Assembly (NCBI RefSeq): GCF_028682395.1
Contig: NZ_JANHLC010000001.1
Location: forward strand, 992,001 to 1,056,000
DNA: 64,000 nucleotides
Source of the DNA: Pseudomonas putida
GTDB taxonomy: Bacteria > Pseudomonadota > Gammaproteobacteria > Pseudomonadales > Pseudomonadaceae
Reading direction: 5' to 3'
Shown piece by piece: positions 43,370 to 52,405 of this stretch. Every line of letters begins with the position of its first letter. The stretch's first letter is position 1. The notes beneath the pieces are model-generated. The model saw only the letters and a program-made list of their open reading frames with translations. It did no database searches and was not told the DNA's origin. The position numbers were made by a program, and so were the translations under genes.

Positions 43370-44368
43370 ATGGATCCGCGCAGTGAAGTACTGCTTCGTC
43401 AGGCCGAACTTTTTCAAGGCTCGCTGTTGCTGGCCGGCTTGCCCGCCGACGACCTGCTCGGCCGGTTGCCCAATGCCCTGGGCTGGTGCTGGCACGCCGG
43501 CGACCAGGCCGCGCTGGACGCCCGCTTCGCCGGGCGTAGCCATTTTGGCGTAGAGGCACCGCAGCAGCCGTTCGAAGCGGCGGTGGTGTTTCTGCCCAAG
43601 TCCAAGGAACTGACCGACTATCTGCTCAACGCCCTGGGCTCGCGCCTGGCCGGGCGTGAGTTGTTTCTGGTCGGCGAGAAACGCAGCGGCATCGAAGGTG
43701 CGGCCAAGCAACTGAACCCGCTGGGCAAGCCGCGCAAGCTCGACAGCGCGCGCCACTGTCAACTCTGGCAGGTGACCGTGACCACTGCGCCGACTGCCGT
43801 CCCCCTGGAAAGCCTGGCCCGGCACTACGAACTGGACCTGGCGGAAGGCCCGCTCAAGGTGGTCAGCCTGCCCGGCGTGTTCAGCCACGGTCGACTCGAT
43901 CGCGGCAGCGCCCTGCTGCTGGAACACCTGGACAAACTGCCCAGCGGCAACCTGCTGGACTTTGGCTGCGGCGCTGGCGTGCTCGGCGCCACGGTCAAGC
44001 GGCGCTACCCGCACAACCAGGTGATCATGCTCGATGTCGATGCCTTCGCCACCGCCAGCAGCCGCCTGACCCTGGCCGCCAATGGCCTGGAAGCCGAGGT
44101 CATTACCGGTGATGGCATCGATGCGGCGCCCATGGGTTTGAATGCCATTTTGAGCAATCCACCGTTCCATGTCGGTGTGCACACCGACTACCAGGCCACG
44201 GAAAACCTGCTGAGAAAAGCGGCTAAACATCTGAAAAACGGTGGCGAACTTCGGCTGGTTGCCAATAGCTTCCTGCGTTATCAACCGCTGATCGAGGAGC
44301 ATCTGGGCACGTGTTCGATCAAGGCAGAAGGCCAGGGTTTTCGTATTTACCGGGCCAAGCGCAGTTGA
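43370..44368 (+). CDS. rsmC: 16S rRNA m2G1207 methyltransferase
   Basis: 332 residues. Two methyltransferase-like halves as in RsmC: a non-catalytic N-terminal half, and a C-terminal S-adenosylmethionine domain with [20 protein letters not shown] and the N6/N2-methylase motif [12 protein letters not shown]. RsmC methylates G1207 in the assembled 30S subunit. The ATG at 43370 has GGGAGC upstream. It probably forms an operon with the dehydrogenase. Confidence 0.92.
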   Translation: MDPRSEVLLRQAELFQGSLLLAGLPADDLLGRLPNALGWCWHAGDQAALDARFAGRSHFGVEAPQQPFEAAVVFLPKSKELTDYLLNALGSRLAGRELFLVGEKRSGIEGAAKQLNPLGKPRKLDSARHCQLWQVTVTTAPTAVPLESLARHYELDLAEGPLKVVSLPGVFSHGRLDRGSALLLEHLDKLPSGNLLDFGCGAGVLGATVKRRYPHNQVIMLDVDAFATASSRLTLAANGLEAEVITGDGIDAAPMGLNAILSNPPFHVGVHTDYQATENLLRKAAKHLKNGGELRLVANSFLRYQPLIEEHLGTCSIKAEGQGFRIYRAKRS

Positions 44369-44404
44369 TCGGCGCCTGAAAAAGAACACTTGCCCTATGG
44401 CATT

Positions 44405-44615
44405 TGGCTAGGCAGAATCCGCTCCGTCCTAGGGGAGTAGTCTCCCACGAGCGCCACGCTCGTCCGGCATGCGTCAACATACTTGGTCCTCAGACCATGG
44501 CGTATGCGACCCGGAGTCCGCACAGACGGACCCAGGGTTTGACAAGACCTATGACACGCACACCTTACCCGGGGCGGGAAGGCTGTACGTGTCATAGCCG
44601 TGTCGACCCGCCCCT
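44405..44615 (+). ncRNA. yybP-ykoY manganese riboswitch
   Basis: The leader before the TMEM165-type gene has the conserved riboswitch elements: GGGGAGTAG early, the GTCAACATACT helix-loop motif and GGCGTATGCG, then the TTTGACAAGACCTATGACA stretch. Layout and motifs match E. coli mntP- and alx-type Mn2+ sensors. Downstream, a 10-bp dyad (CTATGACACG at 44549-44558, CGTGTCATAG at 44588-44597) competes for space with GGGGCGGG (44571-44578) pairing with CCCGCCCC (44607-44614), which ends just before the ribosome site TTAGGA. So Mn2+ probably controls access to the ribosome site or termination. Confidence 0.9.
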
Positions 44616-44628
44616 TAGGAAAACCCTG

Positions 44629-45213
44629 ATGCTGGACTCCCTGCTCGTTCCCACCGCCATCGTGGCCTTGGCCGAAATCGGCGACAAGACCCAATTGCTG
44701 GCCCTGATCCTGGCCGCTCGCTTTCGCAAACCCTGGCCGATCATCGCCGGTATCGTCGCCGCCACACTGGCCAACCACGCCGCCGCGGGCGCCGTCGGGG
44801 CCTGGTTTGGCAGCTTCTTCTCCGACGCCGTGCTGCACTGGATCCTCGCCGCGAGTTTTGCCGCCACCGCGCTGTGGACCCTGGTGCCGGACAAGATGGA
44901 CGATGACGAAGCCAGCACTTCGCGCAAGTTCGGCCCGTTCCTGACCACCCTGATTGCCTTCTTCCTCGCCGAAATCGGCGACAAGACGCAGATCGCCACC
45001 GTCATGTTGGCGGCGCAATACCCGGAACTGTGGCTGGTCATTATTGGTACGACCCTGGGCATGCTGATTGCCAACGTGCCGGTGGTACTGGCGGGGAATT
45101 TTGCCGCGGAGAAACTGCCGCTGACGCTGATTCGCCGCCTTGCCGCCTCGGCGTTCTTTATCCTGGCAATCGTCGCGGTCTACAAGGCCATGCAAAGCAG
45201 CGGTTGGGTCTAG
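44629..45213 (+). CDS. TMEM165/GDT1 (UPF0016) family manganese exporter
   Basis: 194 residues, about six membrane helices with two copies of the family signature: ALAEIGDKTQLLALILAARF (about 13-32) and FLAEIGDKTQIATVMLAAQY (about 109-128). UPF0016 proteins such as Vibrio MneA and cyanobacterial Mnx move Mn2+ out of the cytosol; the acidic E-x-G-D-K-T motif binds the ion. The start at 44629 (AGGA upstream) is short and clean; the longer frame runs through the riboswitch and is not real. Expression is very likely induced by manganese through the leader. Confidence 0.92.
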   Translation: MLDSLLVPTAIVALAEIGDKTQLLALILAARFRKPWPIIAGIVAATLANHAAAGAVGAWFGSFFSDAVLHWILAASFAATALWTLVPDKMDDDEASTSRKFGPFLTTLIAFFLAEIGDKTQIATVMLAAQYPELWLVIIGTTLGMLIANVPVVLAGNFAAEKLPLTLIRRLAASAFFILAIVAVYKAMQSSGWV

Positions 45214-45263
45214 CCCGCACCGCGCCCCTGGCTATCGGCCGGGGGCGCTGCCATGACCCGGGG

Positions 45264-46079
45264 TCAGGATTTACGGGCCTGCTGATACAGCGGCATGACC
45301 TTGGGGATGGCCGCCTGCAGGGCACTGATCCGGCTGGAAGAGTTGGGGTGAGTGCTGAGAAACTCCGGCGGTGCGCTGCCTCCCGCCGCACTCATTTTCT
45401 GCCACAGGCTGATCGCCGCGTTCGGGTCATAACCGGCGCGGGCCGCCAGCTCCAGGCCGATCAGATCCGCTTCGTTTTCGCTGCCACGGCTGTTGGGCAG
45501 GGTCATTGCCAGGTCCACGCCCTTGCTGCCCATGGCAACCGCTTCCTGTGGTGCGCCGACGGCCAGGGCGATCTGCTTGGCAACGTCCACCGCATAGGCC
45601 TTGGACATTGCCTCGCGACTATGCTCACGCAAGGCATGGGCGATTTCATGGCCCATGACCGCAGCGATTTCATCGTCGGTCAGCTTCAGCTTGTCGATCA
45701 GCCCCGAGTAGAAAATGATTTTACCGCCCGGGCCGCAGTTGGCGTTGAGTTCATCGCTCTTGATCAGATTGACTTCCCAGTTCCACTGCGCCGCATCCGG
45801 GCGAAACACTGGCGCCTGGTATATCAGCCGATCGGCGATCAACTGCAGGCGCTTGGCATTGTTGCTGGTCTTGTCCAGCACCTGCTTGCCACTGGCTTCG
45901 GCCACTGCTTGTTGATAACTCTGGGCATAGGACTTGTTGAGGTCATCACTGGACAGCAACGAAAACATGTACTGCGAACGCTCGACACCCACGGCCCCGC
46001 CGCTGGTGGTATTGACCACCTGGCACCCTCCTACCAACAGACTTGTACCCAACACACCCGCGATCCAATATTTACCCAT
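45264..46079 (-). CDS. M48-family metallopeptidase lipoprotein
   Basis: 271 residues. A lipoprotein signal with lipobox LLVGGC (Cys19). The zinc site is H144-E-I-A-H148 within VMGHEIAHALREH, with the downstream glutamate region SRGSENEADLIGLELAARAG and a typical C-terminal FLSTHPNSSSRISAL. Similar to LoiP/YcaL-type envelope proteases that degrade misassembled outer-membrane proteins. GGAG lies 8 bases before the ATG at 46079; an in-frame GTG at 46088 has no spaced site. Confidence 0.9.
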   Translation of the reverse strand: MGKYWIAGVLGTSLLVGGCQVVNTTSGGAVGVERSQYMFSLLSSDDLNKSYAQSYQQAVAEASGKQVLDKTSNNAKRLQLIADRLIYQAPVFRPDAAQWNWEVNLIKSDELNANCGPGGKIIFYSGLIDKLKLTDDEIAAVMGHEIAHALREHSREAMSKAYAVDVAKQIALAVGAPQEAVAMGSKGVDLAMTLPNSRGSENEADLIGLELAARAGYDPNAAISLWQKMSAAGGSAPPEFLSTHPNSSSRISALQAAIPKVMPLYQQARKS

Positions 46080-46338
46080 ATCCGTCACTCCGCAAAACCT
46101 GTCGGCTATCCTAGGCGGCTAATCGTATCGACACCAGACACAATGCCTGCCGAACACCACGGTTTCGGATACGCGCCCAGCAAAGGCAGCACTTTCACCC
46201 AGCCCCTTCGAATCAGCTCACCGGGGCTTCGGCAACGAGACCCAGGTCCAAGAAACATTTTCTAACCAACCCTTATGCCCGCCTCTCCTCTGGCCGATAT
46301 AGCGATGCCACTGCCATTCCGGCGCTCGGAGCCCACCC

Positions 46339-48477
46339 ATGAAATTCAAGTCGATTCAGTTTTCTGTCGCGGCCTTGGCCGGGGCGATTGTCCTAAGCGT
46401 GGTTGCGGCCCTGGTGCTGTACGCCCTGTTTGCCGGCGCCAGGACCCAGGAGATGGTCCAGCAGCGGACCCAGGCCCAATTCGAGCAGGTGATCGAGCAA
46501 CGCCTCGATGCCCTGGCCCGCACCCAGGTCAGCCTGATCCAGCGTGAACTGGAAGCGCCTCTGCAAATGGCCAAGAGCCTGGCCACCACCAACGCACTGC
46601 TGGGCAGCCACGATGCCAAAGGCGCGCCACAGCTACAGATTGCCCGCGAGCAACTGATCAACCTGCTGCGCGAGAATGTCAGCCGCAACCCGAAGATCCT
46701 TGGCGCCTATATCGCCTGGGAACCCAATGCCATTGACCATAACGACGCGGCCTACACCAACGGCACGGTGCTCGGGATGGAAACCGATGGCCGTTTCCTG
46801 CCCTGGTGGTTTCGCAATAGCGACGCCAGCCTGGGCCTGGAAAAACTGGCGGATGTCGGCGACCAGAAGATGCTCGCCACCGGCGTTCGCGCCAGTGAGT
46901 ACTACCTGTGCTCCAAGGACAGCGGCAAACCCTGCGTGATCGACCCGGCGCCCTATCGGGTCGGCGACAAAATGACCATGCTCGCCTCCTTTATCGAACC
47001 GATCACAATCGACGGCACCTTCCAGGGCATCGTCGGCGCCGATCTGTCGGTGAACTTTATCCAGGACATGCTCAACGCCGCCGACCGCCAGTTGTATGAC
47101 GGGGCCGGCGAAATGGCGTTGATCTCCAGCAACGGCCGGCTGGTCGCCTACACCCGGGATCCGAGCAAACTGGGCGAAAAAGCCAACGAGATTCTCGACG
47201 CCAATGAAGCCGCCAATCTGGCCGGGCTCAGCGTGGGTTCGGTGCGCTACGACATCGACCAGGAACATGGGCATATCGAGCTGTTCCTGCCCTTCACCAT
47301 CGGCGAAACGGCAGCCCGCTGGACGCTGATGCTGCAACTGCCGCTGGACGCGGTCATGGCCGACCTGCACCAGCTCCAGGCTGATCTCGAACACCAGCGC
47401 ACCACGGATATCACGGGCATGACCCTGATCGGCTTGCTGATTGCCGGCCTGGGCTTGCTGGTGATCTGGCTGGTGGCAAGGGGTATCGCCCGGCCGCTGA
47501 AACAGATGGTCGTCATGCTCGACGATATCGCCCAGGGTGAAGGCGATCTGACCCGTCGCCTGCACAGCGACCGCGCCGACGAACTGGGGTCGATTGCCAA
47601 AGGCTTCAACACTTTCCTGAGCAAACTGCAGGCCATGATCGGCCAGGTGGTGACGTCGGTGCAGAGTGTCAGCGACTCCTCCGAGCACACGGCCGATATC
47701 GCGATCCGCACCCACCAGGGCGTGCACCGCCAGATGGTCGAGATCGACCAGGTCGCCACGGCCGTGCATGAGATGACCGCTACCGCCCAGGATGTCGCGC
47801 GCAACGCCACCCAGGCGGCGCAGGCCGCCAGCCATGCCGATGAAGCCGCCAGCCAGGGCATGCGCATCGTCCACGAAACGTCCGGATCGATTGGCGCCCT
47901 GGCCGAGGAAATCGGCCGCGCCGTCGCCGTGGTGCAGACCCTGGCCAAGGACAGTGAAAACATTCACGCGATCCTCACCACCATCCGTGGCATTGCCGAG
48001 CAGACCAACCTACTGGCCCTGAACGCCGCCATCGAAGCGGCCCGTGCGGGCGAACAGGGCCGCGGCTTTGCCGTGGTCGCCGACGAGGTGCGCAACCTGG
48101 CGCAGAAGACCCAGCAAGCCACCGAAGAAATCCAGACCATGATCCAGCAACTGCAGCAAGGCACCCGCGACGTGGTCAGGGTCATGGAAGACAGCCAGCA
48201 CAAGACCGACGCCAGCGTGGAGCACGCGACCCAGGCCGCCGCAGCGCTGCAGAGCATTACCCAGGCGGTGTCGGTGATCAACGACATGAACACCCAGATC
48301 GCCAGCGCCGCCGAGGAGCAAAGCGCAGTGGCCGAGGACATCAACCGCAATGTGATCAGTATTGGGCAGGTCGCCAACGAAGTGGCAGGCGGAGCCGATG
48401 AATCCAGTGCGGCCAGTGCGCAACTGACCAAGCTGGCCGAGCAGCAGCGGCGGCTGATCAACCAGTTCAAGGTCTGA
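46339..48477 (+). CDS. Methyl-accepting chemotaxis protein with dCache sensor
   Basis: 712 residues. A membrane helix (about 10-32), a large periplasmic sensor of the dCache type (about 33-360, with [51 protein letters not shown]), a second helix (about 363-390), HAMP, and the signalling domain with the invariant hairpin tip [20 protein letters not shown] then [15 protein letters not shown]. Chemoreceptors of this size commonly sense amino acids, polyamines or purines; the ligand cannot be read from this sequence. CGGAG lies 8 bases before the ATG. It is a single-gene unit. Confidence 0.93.
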   Translation: MKFKSIQFSVAALAGAIVLSVVAALVLYALFAGARTQEMVQQRTQAQFEQVIEQRLDALARTQVSLIQRELEAPLQMAKSLATTNALLGSHDAKGAPQLQIAREQLINLLRENVSRNPKILGAYIAWEPNAIDHNDAAYTNGTVLGMETDGRFLPWWFRNSDASLGLEKLADVGDQKMLATGVRASEYYLCSKDSGKPCVIDPAPYRVGDKMTMLASFIEPITIDGTFQGIVGADLSVNFIQDMLNAADRQLYDGAGEMALISSNGRLVAYTRDPSKLGEKANEILDANEAANLAGLSVGSVRYDIDQEHGHIELFLPFTIGETAARWTLMLQLPLDAVMADLHQLQADLEHQRTTDITGMTLIGLLIAGLGLLVIWLVARGIARPLKQMVVMLDDIAQGEGDLTRRLHSDRADELGSIAKGFNTFLSKLQAMIGQVVTSVQSVSDSSEHTADIAIRTHQGVHRQMVEIDQVATAVHEMTATAQDVARNATQAAQAASHADEAASQGMRIVHETSGSIGALAEEIGRAVAVVQTLAKDSENIHAILTTIRGIAEQTNLLALNAAIEAARAGEQGRGFAVVADEVRNLAQKTQQATEEIQTMIQQLQQGTRDVVRVMEDSQHKTDASVEHATQAAAALQSITQAVSVINDMNTQIASAAEEQSAVAEDINRNVISIGQVANEVAGGADESSAASAQLTKLAEQQRRLINQFKV

Positions 48478-48483
48478 GGCGAC

Positions 48484-49104
48484 TCAGGCCGGTGTCAGGC
48501 ACTCCGGCGCATTGAGCTTTGGATCGTTGACCAGATTGGCCAGCGGCCGCTCGCGCAGGGCGACAGGCGGGCTGGCCAGCAAGGCTTGCAGATCGGACAG
48601 CGGGGTGTCCGCGGCGAGCCAGGCTTGCTGGCCGGCGGCATCGAGAATCAGCGGCCGGCGCTGGCTGGCCGCGGCCTGGGTGACCACGGCCGTGCTAAGC
48701 CAGACCTGCCCAGCCACCGGATAGGCCTCCCAGATCCCGGCAAAAAACAGGTTCGAACCCTCGGCCGGGGTCAGCCAAAAGGGTCGCTTGCGCTGGGTGC
48801 CGCGCCATTCGTAGAAACCATTGGCGGGCAGCAGGCAACGGCGCTCACGAAACGCCTGGCGAAACATCGGCTGCTCGGCCAGGGTTTCGGCCCGCGCGTG
48901 GGCCGGGGTGCGCGACAGGTCGGTCAACCAGGCCGGGGTCAGCCCCCAGCGGGCCCGAGCCAACTCAAGCCGGTCGGCGACCCTGCGCTGGATCAGCACC
49001 GAATCGTTGGGCGATATATTCCACTGCGCCTGCTGGTCGCTCGGGAATCCGGGCAACGCCGCAAAGGCAGGGTTCCAACGAAACAGGGCATAACGTCCAC
49101 ACAT
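48484..49104 (-). CDS. SRAP/YedK-family protein with variant active site
   Basis: 206 residues. SRAP proteins (YedK, human HMCES) form a stable thiazolidine cross-link with abasic sites in single-stranded DNA through Cys2 after removal of Met1. Here MCGRYALF gives the Cys2, and NGFYEW supplies the conserved Glu99. Two residues that assist the chemistry in YedK are changed: the Asn of the NARxET motif is His69 (HARAET), and the His of the HxRMP motif is missing (QAAASQRRPLIL). The start at 49104 is fixed by the Cys2 requirement. DUF2007 and a zinc-ribbon-like gene lie upstream on the same strand. Confidence 0.9.
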   Translation of the reverse strand: MCGRYALFRWNPAFAALPGFPSDQQAQWNISPNDSVLIQRRVADRLELARARWGLTPAWLTDLSRTPAHARAETLAEQPMFRQAFRERRCLLPANGFYEWRGTQRKRPFWLTPAEGSNLFFAGIWEAYPVAGQVWLSTAVVTQAAASQRRPLILDAAGQQAWLAADTPLSDLQALLASPPVALRERPLANLVNDPKLNAPECLTPA

Positions 49105-49129
49105 AGGGCAATACGACTCTTCTAGCGGA

Positions 49130-49390
49130 TCAACAGAGCAGGACGCCGGGAAAGCTCTGCGGCTCGTCCCCCGACAACGGCGAGGCGCCATTGTACGCAG
49201 CGATCAGCTCCCGTGCGTATTGTGCCTGGTCATTCTCCACCGCCAGTGCCAGCAAGCCGAACGCTGGCAGCTCACCGGCCGCCCCCAGCAGGTCTCTTCC
49301 GACCAGATGGGCGGCAATCCCCTCGCTGGCGAGCATGCCCAACAGCAGTTCGCCCTCCATCAGGTCCTGCGGTTCGTAGATTCGCTGCAT
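49130..49390 (-). CDS. DUF2007 small protein
   Basis: 86 residues (MQRIYEPQDLMEGELLLGML). The family signature is the alpha-beta fold with A-E-x-LLGMLASEGI and VENDQAQYARELIAAY; it resembles the regulatory ACT-like DUF2007 domain, described as putative signal transducing. It lies 12 bases from the CPxCG gene and 25 bases from the SRAP gene, so the three could be co-transcribed. Confidence 0.82.
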   Translation of the reverse strand: MQRIYEPQDLMEGELLLGMLASEGIAAHLVGRDLLGAAGELPAFGLLALAVENDQAQYARELIAAYNGASPLSGDEPQSFPGVLLC

Positions 49391-49402
49391 CGCGCCCTCC
49401 CC

Positions 49403-49585
49403 TTAGTCATTCTCGCTGCGTACATCAAGCTGCCAGTGCTGACCGTCGGTCTGTAGCGTGAAGACAATCGGACGACAACAGACCGGACAGTCCTCGATGT
49501 ACTGCTGGTCGCCGCCGGACAGATCGAGCACCGCTTCGGCCGGTTCGCCACAATAAGGACAATCGTAGTACTCGGTTTCCAGCAT
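49403..49585 (-). CDS. CPxCG-type small cysteine-rich protein
   Basis: 60 residues with a zinc-ribbon-like pattern: CPYCG at 9-13 and CPVCC at 33-37. The conserved length, the acidic middle and the ending (ITFTLQTDGQHW-like VFTLQTDGQHWQLDVRSEND) match the CPXCG-motif family. Its role is unknown; zinc binding is inferred from the paired CxxC motifs. Confidence 0.85.
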   Translation of the reverse strand: MLETEYYDCPYCGEPAEAVLDLSGGDQQYIEDCPVCCRPIVFTLQTDGQHWQLDVRSEND

Positions 49586-49610
49586 CGCGGCCTCCAGAGT
49601 GACTTGTGCG

Positions 49611-49616
49611 TATAAT
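49611..49616 (+). promoter_or_regulatory. TATAAT -10 element ahead of the acyltransferase gene
   Basis: A perfect TATAAT 164 bases upstream of the acyltransferase ATG, preceded by TGCG but without a recognisable -35 hexamer. It may be the promoter for that gene or start a short leader transcript. Confidence 0.35.
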
Positions 49617-49779
49617 CGCCGGTCTATTTGCAGGGCTATTTTTTGTTCGGGCTATTTTCCGGGCCAGGCTTTGTTATGCATCACCCGAGAGCAGGGTTCA
49701 TCCGCGTCATTGCGTCGATTATTGACAGACGAACGCGAAAGGACCTGCTATTTACCCTAGCCGTTTCCAACAAGAGAGC

Positions 49780-50946
49780 ATGATGGGCGAATTCGATGCC
49801 ATCCGACCTTACAACGACGCCGAAGTCCCAGCCGTGCTGGCCCGGCTGCTCGGCGACAAGGCATTTCTAGATATCCTCACACACTTTCGCTTTCCGCGTC
49901 TGGCCGGTGCCTTCGGCTGGCTGCTCAAGCCGCTGATCGCCCAGCGCCTGCGCCGTGAATTCGCCGGCGTGACCTCGGTAGCGACGCTGCAGGACAAGGT
50001 CGAATTCTATGTCGACCACACCATCGAGCGCGCGACCGATGGCGTGACCTATACCGGGGTCGAGCAACTGCGCTCCGGCACCGCCTATCTGTTTCTGGCC
50101 AACCACCGCGATATCGTGATGGACCCGGCCTTCGTCAACTACGCCGTCTACCACGCCGGCCTGCCGACGCCACGCATCGCCATTGGCGACAACCTGCTGC
50201 AAAAGCCCTTTGTCAGCGACCTGATGCGCCTGAACAAGAGCTTTATCGTGCACCGCTCCATCAGTGGTCGCCGGGAAAAAATGGCCGCTTACCAACTGCT
50301 TTCGGCCTATATCAACCACTCGATCCGCAACGACTGCGAATCGATCTGGATTGCCCAGGCCGAAGGCCGGGCCAAGGACGGCGATGACCGTACCGAGTCG
50401 GCAATCCTGAAAATGTTCCATATGAGCCGCAAGGACGAGCCGTTTGGCGAAGTGATTCGCTCGCTGAACCTGACCCCGGTGTCGATCAGCTACGAATACG
50501 ACCCCTGCGACCAGGCCAAGGCCCGCGAGTTGTATATCCGCGCCACCACCGGCAGCTACACCAAGGCCCCGGGCGAGGACGACATCAGCATCGCCAAGGG
50601 CATTACCGGCTACAAGGGTCGGGTCCACGTGAACTTTGCCGCGCCGGTCGACGGTCTATTCGAGGACACCAAGCTGCTGGCGGCCGAGATGGACCGGCAG
50701 ATTCTCGGCGGCTACCGCCTCTTCCCGGTGCATTACCTGGCGTACGCCCAGTGGAATGACGCCGACCCGCAACTGCAGGTGCCAGCGGCCAGCGAAGTCT
50801 TCGGTGCGGCAGAACTGGCCAAGGCCGAACAGGAATGGCAAAGCCGCCTCGACGCGTGCCCGGCCGAGCACCGCCCCTACCTCGTGCTGCAATACGCCAC
50901 CCCGGTACGCAACCAGTACCGCGTCAAAGCCGGCCTGGCCCTCTAA
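49780..50946 (+). CDS. 1-acyl-sn-glycerol-3-phosphate acyltransferase-like protein
   Basis: 388 residues. The acyltransferase block I motif is NHRDIVMD (HxxxxD form, in FLANHRDIVMDPAFVNYAV), followed by block II-like IHRSISG (FIVHRSISGRREKM) and block III-like WIAQAEGRAKDGDD. It is expected to acylate a glycerol-phosphate or a related acceptor at the membrane. The start at 49780 (MMGEFDAIRPYN) or the next ATG (49783) both follow AGAG. No partner is next to it. Confidence 0.84.
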   Translation: MMGEFDAIRPYNDAEVPAVLARLLGDKAFLDILTHFRFPRLAGAFGWLLKPLIAQRLRREFAGVTSVATLQDKVEFYVDHTIERATDGVTYTGVEQLRSGTAYLFLANHRDIVMDPAFVNYAVYHAGLPTPRIAIGDNLLQKPFVSDLMRLNKSFIVHRSISGRREKMAAYQLLSAYINHSIRNDCESIWIAQAEGRAKDGDDRTESAILKMFHMSRKDEPFGEVIRSLNLTPVSISYEYDPCDQAKARELYIRATTGSYTKAPGEDDISIAKGITGYKGRVHVNFAAPVDGLFEDTKLLAAEMDRQILGGYRLFPVHYLAYAQWNDADPQLQVPAASEVFGAAELAKAEQEWQSRLDACPAEHRPYLVLQYATPVRNQYRVKAGLAL

Positions 50947-51052
50947 CCGCCCCGCAACGGCTATGCGGATCACCTCATAGCCGTTGCCGCCAGGCGACAT
51001 ACGAGTTCTTAGCGTTGCGTCCGGGCGCCCCAGGATTAGCTCCCGGCCTTTA

Positions 51053-51340
51053 CTACAGCCGCGTACTGAGCCACGAAATCAGCAAGGCCAGCCCCAGGCA
51101 GGCAAAGCCAAATCGATAGAAAAACCGGTTGATGCGCTGGGTCGCACTGTCGAGCGCCAGCAACGGCTGGTCGATCGAGCGACTTTCGCTTTGCATCGCC
51201 AGATTGGCTTGCGCCCGCTGTTCGCGGCGACGTGTGGCATGCAGCAACCAAGCCCCCGGACAGGCGAACAGCAACGCCAGCCCATTGATCAGGTTGGCCG
51301 GATAGTGAACAAAAGCGGACCACAGCAGTTGCAGCGACAT
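51053..51340 (-). CDS. Small conserved membrane protein of unknown function
   Basis: 95 residues with two hydrophobic stretches, one N-terminal (about 18-32, LINGLALLFACPGAWLL) and one C-terminal (about 75-92, FFYRFGFACLGLALLISWLS), separated by a charged linker. I recognise no family. The ATG has GAGG-like pairing upstream. It is convergent with nothing strong: it lies about 106 bases after the acyltransferase gene end. Confidence 0.6.
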   Translation of the reverse strand: MSLQLLWSAFVHYPANLINGLALLFACPGAWLLHATRRREQRAQANLAMQSESRSIDQPLLALDSATQRINRFFYRFGFACLGLALLISWLSTRL

Positions 51341-51540
51341 TGCGAGCCTCGGGAGGTACAGGGGGCAAGACAGGAAAATGGCAGAACGCCATTAACGGCG
51401 CGGATTCTACTCAAACCCAAGAACGCCGGGCAGCGGTTTCCGACCGATTGTGGGCAATCTAGCGATTAAATTGGCCTGTCACCTGAACGTCACCTTAACC
51501 AGTCACTCTGTTGCCCCTCGACCACGACACGGAGCTTGTC

Positions 51541-51747
51541 ATGCTGCACGCACAGAACCAGGACCGCCTGTACCTGATCGCCCCCAGCGATGAACAACAG
51601 GCGCTGGTCGACGCCTCATCCTTCAACGTGCAGGACCACCACTGGCTGGTCTACTGCGCCCTGGGCGGCCATCAACATGCCGACCTGCCCGAAACGGACC
51701 TGCTCACCGGCGTGAGCGTGCTCGACTTCTACCAGGAAGCGGCCTGA
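51541..51747 (+). CDS. Small conserved hypothetical protein
   Basis: 68 residues (MLHAQNQDRLYLIAPSDEQQ...). Mixed alpha/beta, no signal peptide or membrane helix. GGAG lies 8 bases upstream of the ATG; the frame also extends to 51511, but without a site. A strong terminator follows within 10 bases, which supports it as a real short gene. Confidence 0.6.
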   Translation: MLHAQNQDRLYLIAPSDEQQALVDASSFNVQDHHWLVYCALGGHQHADLPETDLLTGVSVLDFYQEAA

Positions 51748-51751
51748 GATA

Positions 51752-51787
51752 AAAAAGCCCGGCCTCTCGATGGGCGCCGGGCTTTTT
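51752..51787 (+). terminator. Intrinsic terminator
   Basis: AAAAAGCCCGGC and GCCGGGCTTTTT pair across an 11-12 base loop, 5 bases after the stop of the small gene, with T-tracts on both sides; it may serve the convergent YajG gene too. Confidence 0.88.
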
Positions 51788-51820
51788 CCTGGGTGCAGTA
51801 TTGAGCGGTAGGCGTATCGC

Positions 51821-52405
51821 TTACTGGCTCAGCACCTGGCCGATAGTGGGATCCTTGAACAGGCGGGTCAGGGCGTCGCTCAGTACATCGCTGACCAGCT
51901 TGGTGTTGGTTTCCTGGTTCGGCGCCATGCCGAAACGCTGGTCCAGGGAAGCGCCATAACGGCCGCTGTAGCGACGGTTGGCGTTCGACACATCGGAGCG
52001 GAAGGTCGCGGCGATGGTCGCCTCGGTCACATACAAGCCTTCCTTGGGCGACTGGTACTTGAGTTCCGCCAGAGTCACGGTCAATTGCGGCGCATTATAG
52101 GCGTTGGCCGTCGGGGTAAAGCCCAGCAGGCGCACGGCCGCTTCGGCCTGGGCTTGCAGCTTGGGCAGCAGGTCGGCACCGGACACGGTGATCGAGCTGG
52201 TCTCCGGGTACAGGCCACCGCGAGTGCCCAGGGTCGGCGACGGACGGCCATCCACCACCTTGACCACCACCGGCTGACCATGGCCCACAGGTGCGAGCTG
52301 GGTGGTGAGTTTGGGTTGCGGGCTGAGTTGTTGCGGGCTGTGGGCGCAGCCGACCAGGGTCAAACTGGTCACAGTGATCAAACCGAACAACAGGCGTTGC
52401 AACAT
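51821..52405 (-). CDS. YajG-family lipoprotein
   Basis: 194 residues. A lipobox LTLVGC gives Cys20 after a clear hydrophobic signal. The mature part (VVVKVVDGRPSPTLGTRGGL, ITVSGADLLPKLQAQAEAAV) matches the YajG-type family of unknown function. Start chosen at 52405 because GGAG lies 8 bases upstream; an ATG two codons earlier (52411) would sit too close to it. A short gene, convergent with the small hypothetical gene. Confidence 0.83.
   Translation of the reverse strand: MLQRLLFGLITVTSLTLVGCAHSPQQLSPQPKLTTQLAPVGHGQPVVVKVVDGRPSPTLGTRGGLYPETSSITVSGADLLPKLQAQAEAAVRLLGFTPTANAYNAPQLTVTLAELKYQSPKEGLYVTEATIAATFRSDVSNANRRYSGRYGASLDQRFGMAPNQETNTKLVSDVLSDALTRLFKDPTIGQVLSQ

Noticed and set aside
42434..44389. 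A 651-codon minus-strand frame across the dehydrogenase and rsmC
   Set aside because: Both plus-strand genes are clear by their motifs, and the frame crosses the gap between them without a start site of its own.
44404..44628. An upstream extension of the Mn exporter reading frame
   Set aside because: It runs through the yybP-ykoY riboswitch. The ATG at 44629 has its own AGGA site and gives the normal family length.
46143..46265. A 40-codon frame between the M48 peptidase and the chemoreceptor genes
   Set aside because: There is no ribosome site and no recognisable family, and the composition is that of the intergenic sequence.
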